In this document: piece after piece, positions 30,401 through 37,412 of the stretch | Layout of the letters: each line of letters starts with the position of its first letter | Position numbering within the stretch: position 1 is the stretch's first letter | Assembly (NCBI GenBank): GCA_963971285.1 | Contig: OZ020260.1 | Span: forward strand, 10,202,798 to 10,266,797 | DNA from: Astropecten irregularis | Taxonomy: Eukaryota > Echinodermata > Asteroidea > Paxillosida > Astropectinidae | Reading direction: 5' to 3' | DNA length: 64,000 nucleotides | The notes under the pieces: model-generated | What the model was told of the DNA's origin: nothing | What the model saw: the letters and a program-made list of their open reading frames with translations, nothing else | Database searches by the model: none | Made by a program: the position numbers and the translations under genes

Positions 30401-32836
30401 CATACTGACAGTGCTCCTTCAGTTTGCTGTGCATTTTGTGTGTCTTATCTATCTAGTAGGCGAGGCTAAGGCAAGATCTCAACCAAGGCAAGAACAAATT
30501 AAAAACAAAATTTTTTCTTTTTCGGAGTTTTGTGTTTTGTTTCAGGAAAATTCAAAATCATTGTTTTGAGATTTTAAGTTTCAACATGGTTGTTAGTTAT
30601 TGCCCCTCTCTACTCCCAGAAATGTGCAAAAAAAATTTGGATATTTTGCCAACTTTTCCCAAGTAAAGGCTTGCACGTTTTTCACAAGGGTAAAAACAGC
30701 CTGTCTCAAATTAATTTTGACTGGCCATTTAATTTGGTTTTACGAGTTTTAAATTAAATTGAAATGTGTCAAATAAATTTGGAAACCAATTACATCACAT
30801 AATTATTTTTCAAGAAATTTTTCTCAATTTCAGTGAAATTATTCACTCATTTATTCATGGATATTTTCTGCTCATTTTTTGTTCTTCTGCAGGGAAGGAA
30901 AATTTGTAGATCTAGAAAAAGAATTCCAGCCAAACTTGTTGAATAGCAGTGTGTACATAATATCCATGATGCTACAAGTGAGCACGTTTGCCGTCAACTA
31001 CAAGGTATGAAATAAGCTCAAATAATATCATCATACAGTTGGTATTAGTGGATTCATTATACAATCAAGCCAGTACTACAGCAATGTGCTCTGTTCATGT
31101 AATATAGGATGTTTTAAATGTAACTATTTTAAGGAATAATCATTTAATATCTTGTATGCACTCGAGACATCCAATCACATGTCACCTTATTATAAAATGA
31201 GGTTGCTAGGCAACCACCAGACAATGGTAATGGGAGACTTTTGACTTATCATTGTTAATCTCAATTAATCTCAAGAGGGCGCGCTTCATCAGTCTCGGGA
31301 AAGTGTGTTTATTTTGTTGTCATTGCTTTTGTGCACGAATATTCATCATAAATACAACCGGCATAAAATAAGTGCATGAAAATGTCTGGTACATACTGTG
31401 CAGTGCCCAGTAATGGGCCAGGGAAGGACATGGGTTCACCAAGAACAAATAAATGCAGAATCTGTGGAGATTGGCCATCACAAGGGCGAGTTACCAACGA
31501 TCATGGTGTCCCACGGCAAATGTATAGTGTTTTGTGCAAAAAGATTTAACTTTGGCAAGCGAGACCTAGCACATTATTCCATCATAAGAATTTCATATCA
31601 CTTTGTATTTTCAGGCATAATAATTAGGGTGGGTGGCAATGTGAAGGTAAAGGTTAATTGTAAATGTCCTGAATTTAATGTTCACAGCATTTTCCTGCGT
31701 CTTGTGCAGAGTTTTTTGAAAATCGCCATACTTAAAACGTTTACTAAAGTTTTCAGGAGACTGATTGTTTGCTGCCCTCTATCGACAGCCCACTCCAAAA
31801 GTCTCCCATTATTCTATGCACCCATTGTATCCCCTTGTAGGGTCATCCATTCATGGAGAGCCTAAAGGACAATAAACCGCTGCTCTACAGTTTGATGATC
31901 TCTGGAGTTGCCATCATAGCGCTAACGACTGGCATCATACCAGAGATATCCAACCAGTTTGAGATCATTGAGTTTGAGTCAGAGGTGAGTTGAGTGCTCA
32001 TTGACTTGTATACATGGTGTCACTCCATGAGTACGGTATCCAGGCTACTAGTAAGCATCAGTATACCCTGGATACCATACCATTTGTACATGCCTCTAGC
32101 ATACACCAAGGATATCCCAATGGTATACCCCCTTTTAACGGTATGGTATCCAGGAAACTTTTGAGTCTCTGTTGTATCTCAGCTGTCTCATAGATAACCT
32201 GGATCTCATACAATTAAACAAAATAATGTACCTGTAATGTTCAATGTCTGCCTTGGTATTCAGTAACTTTGTCAGTATCATTATTTATTGTTGTATATTT
32301 TATTCTAGCAATTCATCTGTTTGGTTTTATATGTCAGTTTGTTGTACAGTAGGCTGCCAAATCAGCATGAAAATGTAAATGTAACATTAAAAACAATGTT
32401 AATGTCTCAAAACATTTAGATATGATTATGAACCTTGTGGGTTGCAGCCTTTTTTTAAGGGGGAACATTAAAGGGTTTACTGTAATGCACACATCAATGG
32501 AAGTGCCGCCCTATTTTAGAAATCTTTTTTTAAGGGTTTGTGTTTTTTCTTTTTTGTGAAGTATCTTAGATGCACTGCTTAGCTGGTAAATGTACTTACC
32601 GGTATATGTTGTGTATTCTTCATCTCTTCATCTTTCCACCATAACAGAGGAGTGAAGCATTCAGAATTCTACTGCTCATTCTGTATTTGATACTTTAATA
32701 CATTTTTGCTGATTTCTTTCCATTACAGTTTCGTATGCTGCTCCTACAGGGTCTCTTTGCTGACATGGTAGCTGCCCTTCTCATTGACAGAACACTACAG
32801 TTCATTCTTGGAAATGCAAAACTAAAGACTGGTTAA
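9412..32836 (+). CDS. ATP13A1: ATP13A1, endoplasmic reticulum P5A-type ATPase (27 coding exons)
   Basis: Coding exons: 9412-9666, 12628-12717, 13873-14066, 14353-14472, 15171-15279, 16180-16356, 16726-16855, 17597-17652, 17968-18094, 18597-18734, 19235-19355, 20389-20543, 21189-21364, 21700-21810, 22809-22934, 24443-24623, 25235-25344, 25686-25778, 26304-26400, 26905-26975, 27716-27871, 28668-28785, 29518-29714, 30345-30487, 30893-31004, 31841-31984, 32729-32836. They total 3615 nt, 1204 residues plus stop, with all junctions in phase. Visible P-type ATPase landmarks: TGES in the actuator domain (307-310), the P5A signature PPELP (444-448), DKTGT with phosphorylated Asp487, KGAPE in the nucleotide domain, TGDNP (700-704) and GDGTND (841-846). 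Hydrophobic segments flank these at both ends. Known role: the family extracts misinserted or tail-anchored helices from the ER membrane (Spf1/CATP-8 orthologues). The lysine-rich linker around residues 865-950 is the most diverged part. Introns hold many MITEs. Confidence 0.97.
10909..10963. repeat. G-run/C-run simple sequence
   Basis: A G-run of more than ten bases is followed by ATATAT and then four CCCCCC blocks spaced by AT. The halves are roughly complementary and could form a hairpin, an i-motif or a G-quadruplex on the other strand. It lies in the first intron of ATP13A1. Confidence 0.7.
11031..11195. mobile_element. TTAA-type MITE, subfamily A, copy 2 (partial)
   Basis: Right half only: GGATAAATACAGCATTTCAG, then TACCAGCACCATCTT, ending CCAAAGTATGATACTACCT followed by TTAA at 11196-11199. 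The left end is missing. Intron 1 of ATP13A1. Confidence 0.75.
11346..11676 (-). mobile_element. TIR element carrying a tRNA-like Pol III promoter, copy 1 (complete)
   Basis: Perfect 32-bp inverted repeats at 11346-11377 (starting ATCATCAAATAACCACAAGG) and 11645-11676, flanked on each side by TA. On the minus strand the interior has a tRNA-like stretch with an A box (GGATAGCTCAGTTGGTAGAG) and a B box (AGTTCGAATCC). The anticodon loop is not that of a usable tRNA (no T at position 33). The TA duplication would fit a mariner-type MITE; the tRNA-like core would fit a SINE. Both features sit in one element. Confidence 0.75.
11720..11975 (+). repeat. tRNA-like TIR element, copy 2 (truncated, inverted)
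   Basis: An inverted copy of the neighbouring element: GTTGCAGCATTG, GATCCCTGGGATAT, TCTGACTGCCGAAC, then GGCTGGATAGCTCAGTTGGT and CCAGTTCGAATTCC. Its terminal repeats are not preserved. With copy 1 it makes a long imperfect palindrome within intron 1. Confidence 0.75.
12354..12535. mobile_element. TTAA-type MITE, subfamily B, copy 3 (partial)
   Basis: TTAA at 12350-12353 precedes AGGTACAGTACAGGATTGGT, a terminal repeat different from subfamily A. The interior keeps the shared words ACAGATTTACG, GTAGAAACATACCGTTAAAA and GGTGTATTTATCCAGAAATT. The right half is missing. It ends shortly before exon 2. Confidence 0.75.
13165..13623. mobile_element. CAGGGTT-ended MITE (hAT-like)
   Basis: It begins CAGGGTTTCCCCATAAC and ends GTTATGTTCGAACCCTG. 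The interior repeats GACTGGTC and CCGGACCAG words near both ends. CAGGG termini are common in hAT elements, but I could not find a clean 8-bp target duplication. Intron 2 of ATP13A1. Confidence 0.55.
14583..14972. repeat. GCGTA-rich intronic block
   Basis: Roughly twelve GCGTA words and one TACGC lie in under 400 bp, spaced irregularly, in an otherwise AT-rich intron of ATP13A1. There is no constant period, so it is not a simple tandem array, and no frame or terminal repeat explains it. Confidence 0.6.
15438..15709. mobile_element. TTAA-type MITE, subfamily A, copy 4
   Basis: TTAA at 15434-15437 and 15710-15713 bracket AGGTAGTATCATATTTTG and CCAAAGTATGATACTACCT. The central GATCTTTGAAAAGATC palindrome is present. 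An internal deletion makes it shorter than the 354-bp copy at 33341. Confidence 0.9.
15799..16059. repeat. 21-bp minisatellite
   Basis: About twelve units of a 21-bp repeat of the form GTCATTGCCTCTGTGCCCCTG, one unit carrying an extra 8 bp. It ends 120 bp before exon 6 of ATP13A1. Because 21 is a multiple of three, the minus strand reads as an open glycine/histidine/aspartate repeat, which is not a gene. Confidence 0.9.
16950..17240 (-). repeat. tRNA-like TIR element, copy 3
   Basis: Same family and orientation as 11346-11676: a B box (TGGTTCAAATCCCGCTC on the minus strand), an A box (GGATAGCTCAGTTGGTAGAG), GCAGCAATGCTGCAACCTGA, and the right terminal repeat CCCTTGTGGTTTTTTGATG. The left terminal repeat is eroded. 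It lies in intron 7. Confidence 0.75.
18826..19150. mobile_element. MITE with CTTTTCACA terminal repeats
   Basis: The left end AGGGCTTTTCACACTATCC is mirrored by GATATTGTGAAAAGGCCTAA. Interior words AACCCGG, GGTTGA and GATCGAA recur in both directions. The TTA-like flanks would fit PIF/Harbinger, but the boundaries are approximate. Intron 10 of ATP13A1. Confidence 0.55.
19449..19790 (+). mobile_element. tRNA-derived SINE with (ATT)n tail
   Basis: A tRNA-like head with a clear B box (GGGTTCGATCCCGGC near 19502) and a weaker A box is followed by a body with CTCCGGTTTTCCTCCCGCTC and a 3' end in ATT repeats (19763-19790). This is the usual SINE plan: Pol III promoter, central domain and a tail shared with a LINE. 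Intron 11 of ATP13A1. Confidence 0.75.
20040..20126. repeat. Long inverted repeat with CTGATGA/GAAA words
   Basis: Arms of about 35 bp (starting GGTCTCACCGTTTCGACTAG and ending with its near inverse) enclose a short loop. The right arm reads CTGATGA, then a GACTAG/CTAGTC stem, then GAAAC, reminiscent of a hammerhead ribozyme core as in Penelope-like elements. A third stem and cleavage site could not be identified. Confidence 0.5.
21865..21984. mobile_element. PIF/Harbinger-type MITE
   Basis: Perfect 20-bp terminal repeats (GGGCCTGTTTGTTTAACGCA) are bracketed by TTA at 21862-21864 and 21985-21987. A 3-bp TTA duplication with GGGCC ends is the PIF/Harbinger pattern. Length is 120 bp, within intron 14 of ATP13A1. 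Confidence 0.85.
22381..22722. mobile_element. TTAA-type MITE, subfamily B, copy 5
   Basis: TTAA at 22377-22380 and 22723-22726 bracket AGGTATAATACATGATTGGT and ACCAATCCTGTACTGTACCT. The right half keeps GGATAAATACACCATTTCAG and TACGTAAATCTGTGAACA. The left half (CTGATCCAGCATGTACATGA) is shared only with the copy at 24790. Confidence 0.9.
22961..23522 (-). mobile_element. THAP-domain element remnant, copy 1
   Basis: Ends TGGGAGACTTTTGGAG and CAAAATTCTCCCA form terminal repeats. The minus strand (about 23389-23213) encodes a THAP-like zinc finger: a CPV start, [15 protein letters not shown], the WWPT box, and a C-terminal [10 protein letters not shown] in which the usual final His is Ser. The frame then stops. 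Two further copies lie at 31231 and 58431. THAP domains occur in P-element and Kolobok transposases; the rest of the transposase is missing. Confidence 0.75.
23647..24119. mobile_element. hAT-type MITE with 8-bp target duplication
   Basis: Terminal repeats begin CATAGAGCTATATTAAAATT and match for about 27 bp. The 8-bp direct repeat GTTTATAA stands at 23639-23646 and 24120-24127. The interior contains an (AAT)n run and a GTGCGCC motif like the 3' tail of a LINE, so a retroelement tail may be nested in it. Intron 15 of ATP13A1. Confidence 0.85.
24790..25149. mobile_element. TTAA-type MITE, subfamily B, copy 6
   Basis: TTAA at 24786-24789 and 25150-25153 bracket AGATATAATACATGATTGGT and ACCAATCTTGTACTGTACCT. 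It resembles the copy at 22381 along its whole length. It lies about 85 bp before exon 17 of ATP13A1. Confidence 0.9.
25843..25955. mobile_element. Short hairpin element
   Basis: A left arm with GGTAGACAGTCGATTCTAGC is mirrored by GCTAGAATTGACTGTCCACC about 60 bp later, within a near palindrome that begins ATGGTTTAT and ends ATAAATCATG. Non-coding, intron 18 of ATP13A1. Confidence 0.6.
27368..27550. mobile_element. MITE with GRGGYYRATTTCA ends, copy 1
   Basis: GAGGTTGATTTCACCAAAAT at the left is mirrored by CTTCGTGAAATTGACCTC at the right, and the interior repeats CGAGTTAC and GTAGGGCT words. The right-end motif recurs near 45640-45692, and related ends bound 38722-39355 and 60159-60399. Confidence 0.6.
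30488..30489 (+). other. GC 5' splice site of ATP13A1 intron 24
   Basis: Exon 24 ends CCAAG and the intron opens GCAAGA; the acceptor is AG at 30891-30892. Only this donor keeps phase and restores the family-length stretch before KFVDLEKEF. The first GT alternatives would change frame. The match to AG/GCAAG is what GC-AG introns usually show. Confidence 0.85.
31231..31808 (+). mobile_element. THAP-domain element remnant, copy 2
   Basis: Ends TGGGAGACTTTTGACTTATC and CACTCCAAAAGTCTCCCA. The plus strand from about 31400 carries the same THAP-like finger as 22961-23522 but broken by stops and frame changes: CPV at the start in one frame, MQNLWRL in the next, then [10 protein letters not shown] back in the first. 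Flanks (GTAA and TTAT) are one change from TTAA. It lies directly upstream of exon 26 of ATP13A1. Confidence 0.75.
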
Positions 32837-33340
32837 TAATACACACATGGGGCCATTCAAATGAAGCTGCTGATTGCACAAACTTGCTAAGCATATAGTA
32901 ATTGTGCTTAGCGGACACAGGTTACCAGCCAATCATCACATGCAATTTACATCATCTTCGACTGGTACTCACTTGAGTTGTGTGCTTAGGACTGAACATT
33001 TGTTAAGCAGATTAGTACTGCTGTCAAAGCAGCTCTGTGAAAGTAGGCCTGTAAATGTTGTGCTCTGGTTTTATAGTAATGGTCACGGGGGAATCTTATA
33101 GTAGTAGTGCTCATATAGACGAGAGTATAGGCAGGTTAAATCTCATCTCATCAGCAGTTGTTGCCACTGACAACTGTACCCATTCTTTAACAGTCGTCAT
33201 TTGGATCCAATTTTTACTAAAAGTAGTTACCAATACACATACAAGTAGACTTGTTCTGTGCACAAACAATGCTTTAACGCCAAATGGTCAAATGTTGTTG
33301 AAGACAGTTCACAATTTTCTTTTCCACAAGGTGTCTTTAA
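32837..33340 (+). other. ATP13A1 3' UTR candidate region
   Basis: No exon-like sequence is seen after the stop. The first AATAAA downstream is at 33527-33532, inside the MITE at 33341-33694; later ones are at 34632 and 35890. Which is used cannot be told from sequence. Confidence 0.4.
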
Positions 33341-33694
33341 AGGTAGTATCATACTTTGGTAAGAAACCCAAACAGAAATGTTCACAGATTTACGTATAAC
33401 TTACAGGGTATTAAGATGGTGGTAGTAGAAACATACCGTTAACATTTGCCTGCGTGAAATGGTGTATTTATCCAGAAATTAGTAAAACAACGACTGGAAA
33501 TCTTTTTGATCTTTTAAAAGATCAAAAATAAAAGAGAAAAGACTTAAGAAATATTGTTACCGTTTTTCACTGTTTTCTCAAAAAGAGCTCTGATGGGACT
33601 GAAATTTTCACCGATGACTGTTACTGTATCTTACTTGATATTTTTGCCCACGAATCTGTATTTCTTAGATAAAAACCAAAGTATGATATTACCT
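33341..33694. mobile_element. TTAA-type MITE, subfamily A, copy 7 (full length)
   Basis: TTAA at 33337-33340 and 33695-33698 bracket a 354-bp element with ends AGGTAGTATCATACTTTGG and CCAAAGTATGATATTACCT. The centre has the TTTTGATCTTTTAAAAGATC palindrome followed by AAAAATAAAAGAG, which contains an AATAAA. It is the best model for the full-length family member. Confidence 0.95.
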
Positions 33695-33956
33695 TTAATC
33701 ATTCTTTCTTGTTGATTGCAATTCTTTAAGTTCAACATCTGAACCAGTTTTCCCCCAAATTGAGCTCTTTATTGAGGGGAGAACATCTTCTGTTTGTGTC
33801 AGTATTTGTTGCTCTAACTACCTTGCTCTTTAAAATTAACAAGATGCAAAATGAGCATTTTTTTGTGCCTGTTGTCGTCATAAATTTATGTCAATTGTGT
33901 TTGGTACTGAAAATCTACCATGCAGACTGCTGGCTCAGAATGGTATAGATTTGTAG

Positions 33957-34118
33957 AAATAATGCACAGGGGGAAAAGATTATGGTGGATAATAAGCTGA
34001 TATGTACAAATAATGCATATGAAAAATGATAGTGGACAATTTGTGAAACTATTTGTGGATATGTACAAATAATGCACAGGGGAAAAAGATAATGGGGATA
34101 ATTTGTGAAAGATCTTGA
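33957..34118. repeat. 50-60 bp tandem repeat, three units
   Basis: Three units begin AAATAATGCACAGGGGGAAA, AAATAATGCATATGAAAAAT and AAATAATGCACAGGGGAAAA. The first two end TGATATGTAC or GGATATGTAC. Short tandem minisatellite in the intergenic region. Confidence 0.75.
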
Positions 34119-36857
34119 CATTCTGTCAAATATAGGTGTTAGGAGACATTTACAAGAGATTCATGCCTTTTCAGTTTGTCTCAACATACATGGAGCATAT
34201 CAAACTGGCTGTTTGGATAGTGTAAATGTGTTCGTTTACCGATGATGTCAACAGTATTTGGCACTGGAAGTCTACCATTCAAATAACAGTCAAAGCTGGT
34301 CCTTTCCCTAGAACTTTATCTAATATTCTAGATGAAATTGATTTATCTTTCTATTGTTTTTTTGTTGTTCTGACCATATTTCGTAAAATGCATACAGCAT
34401 ATTGGCTCTTGAATTTGGTGGCCAGGAATATTAAATGGCAGTATTTCATGCAAATTAAAAGGCGTTCTTTAGTCTTGCTTTTCCCCAAACAGTAACAAAA
34501 CACAAAGTCTAATCAGGTACTCTCAGCACTGTTGTAAAACAAATTAAAACTAATTGAGAACATGTTGCCTACAAAAGAAAAACATCATAGTTTGACCTCT
34601 AGCTATGGTACAGTCCGAGACACCATCACATAATAAACTCATTTGGTGTCAGACATTTTCAGATATGAGATATTCTTTCAAACTCTGCCATTTCATTAAC
34701 AGAAGATAAGAGGGAAGAAATGCATCTTTTTAATTTGTTGCAATGATTATTCTTTAATTTGTATGAATAGGACTATGTAACAAATCTGTAACCTTCAATT
34801 TTCAGAGCATTGTTATTTGGTGTCATTCTTGTTTTCATTTATTTACATATGGACCCCAACAATTAGTATTATAAACAGAAACATCTCTTACATGTAGGCA
34901 TAAGCCCTTAAATGTTTTTGTCATTTAATTTAAGAAGATAGTGGACAACTTCTTGAGATTTAAAGCCCGCAGGATGGGAAAAGGTAACATGATAAGTAAA
35001 ATGCTATTCATTCCACTTTTAAGTCACAAAGATTGTAAAATTGACCTCATGCTAACCATTCTTTTTCATACTTTTTCTTCTCAAATTTCCTCTACTGTAT
35101 ATAGCACAGAATGAAAGGCATGAATCCTGTTTATGGGACAGTTCATTAAATATTGTGTGTGGCAAATCTGGGAACTTATAGACCTTACCACATTCTTTAT
35201 TTAAACCACAAAAAGCAGTTTTTTGGAGTTATGTTCTTCGACTTGGAAGAAGCAGCTATACATTTGTACTGATTACACAGTTACACCTGGCAGCAGGAGA
35301 GTTATTGTACAATTGTGCATGTGTGCTTATGTACAGACTTTTACTCCATAGTATACTGAGGCAATTCTTACTGTAAAACAAAACCTCAAAATACCAACAA
35401 TTACTGAGGAAAATGGAAAGATATATTAAGGAGGACCATCATGTTTGTAGTTTTATGGTTATTTTTGATGTTGTTTTACAGTGAAAATAATTATCATTGT
35501 CAACCTCACCATCTTAAAACAATAACTGGAAAAGGTGACTGCTTCTGTTAATCCACTGGTAATTTTTATAATCAAAATGTATTTATTCAAGGTCCATCAT
35601 AAGAGTTGTCAAACTTGCATTTTCAAACATCTAATCCTAAGATTTATTGTTTATGGTTGAGGTAGATTATTTCTCTTTTAATGTTCGATTTCTCTGCATA
35701 TATTTTTCCACAATTATTTACTACATTAGTATTAATCCTAGGGAGAGATACAAGTTTTATTTAAAAATGGTTTCCTAGTGTTCGACTGTGTTACTTTTCC
35801 AAGATATTTATTTCTTTCAACCTTTCTGTCTACAAGAGACAGAACAGTTATCTATCAGTCCATTTTAAGGTCACTATGTTAAAAAGCTAAATAAACCAAC
35901 GTGACGGAAATTGACCGTCTATCTGAAAACTATAAAATCATTAGTCTAAAAGTTGTCAATTTATGTTTTGCAACCTCTTTTTCAGAACATGCGAGAAACG
36001 CCCGTCATAATCAATAAGTATATTGTTAGGCGTACAGACATGATGTGTAAATTTTGTCTCGTTCTCAACACTCATGAATGTTGTTATTCATCTGAATATT
36101 TAATCATCTTCTCATTCAATAAGATCAATATTTGACGGCTCCGTTTAGTCCAAAACTTGCAGCCAAGAGTTCTGATATACTGATTAATAAGTTTGTCATT
36201 AAATGTCTCATTAATCTCCTCATTTATCTTTAGCTCAGTTTACGGCAGAAATGATAGCTAAACTACGTTTTCGGGATTATAATGATTAGGAATACAGGTG
36301 GTGTATTGTTACAAGTGACAAATTGACTCCTGGTAATGTGTACTTCAATGTTGCACCAACATTTTGAAAGGTCGATTATCTCTTGAAAAGCCGCACGCCT
36401 CCACTCCGTGGTGAAGCTTAACGAAATTAGAGCACGGCCCAGTGAGTTTATTATGTACACCACAGGTACAGTTACATGCATAATGCACGCCTATAGCAAG
36501 TCATGCATGTGTACTTAGCGGACCGGGAGCAATGTACCGTGCAGGTAGATCCTATAGCAACGGACGCTTCATGGCGCACTACCTAAACAAAGTCTAGACT
36601 GTGCTAATCCGCACAGAAAATAGGACACCCTATTGCTTTTGCTATGCTGCTAAATTTATAAAAGATTATACTCAAATATAGTTTAATATTATGCATGATT
36701 TGATAACTCCACATTTTTCAAAATATGGAATCGATTGGAAGAAAATATTGAAAGTTTTTTAACTTTTTCGGACTTTTCAATCAATTATGCGGATTAATAG
36801 GCCAGTCCAGTTGACAGTAAATGTACTGAATTAAAGATGGCTGACTAGTGATAGTTG
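34119..36857. other. Intergenic stretch without visible genes
   Basis: AT-rich sequence between ATP13A1 and the next gene. Open frames are short, lack splice context and show no recognisable family. I see no structured repeat until the inverted repeat that starts at 36858. Confidence 0.5.
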
Positions 36858-37322
36858 ACTGCGCGTTAGTGGTAGCCTTGTTGCCATCTTGTGATTGGTC
36901 CGTGTGCAGCGATGCGTAGTCGTGCAGTCAATGAACATACACATAGGCAGTGGCTAGTGTGTAGTCGTTACCGTACAGCCTCGATTCATGTACAAGTACA
37001 TCCGCATTGTACGTGTGGCTGACGTGAGACTTGAAATTTTAATCTGAATTCCGAATTTTTTTTTCAGATTTTATACTCAGAATTTCAGCTGTGCTCTGCA
37101 CGGAAGTATAAGAAAAAGGTCTTTTAAATTTGAGCTTATTTCTCGGTGTTTTCAACTTCAGATTTTGTTTTGTTTGGCCACTCACATCCCCGACGTACGT
37201 GCGTGCGGTACTTGTATTTATCACACGAGTCGCGCAGTGCATAGCATGCAGTGCATGCAGTGTGTAGCACACACGGATGGACCAATCACAAGATGGCAAC
37301 AAGGCTACCACTAACGCGCAGT
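36858..37322. promoter_or_regulatory. Inverted-repeat element with CCAAT motifs at the promoter of the GGCT-like gene
   Basis: A perfect 44-bp inverted repeat occupies 36858-36901 and 37279-37322. Each arm contains an inverted or direct CCAAT box (GATTGGTCC / GGACCAATC) next to GATGGCAACAAGGC, and similarity extends a few bases outward. The right arm ends 90 bp before the start codon at 37413. It may be a MITE that landed in, or now supplies, the promoter. Transcription start is not known. Confidence 0.6.
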
Positions 37323-37412
37323 TGATAGTTGTGTATGTTGACTTTACGTACGGGACATGTTTCACCTCCTCGTCGGTGAAATTTATCCGTTTGGGACATT
37401 GCTGCGAATGAG

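Noticed and set aside
31398..31865. 155-residue open frame in ATP13A1 intron 25
   Set aside because: It mixes pieces of the broken THAP finger with flanking sequence and runs into exon 26 in the wrong frame.
37039..37365. 108-residue minus-strand frame upstream of the GGCT-like gene
   Set aside because: It lies in the inverted-repeat element and has no recognisable features.
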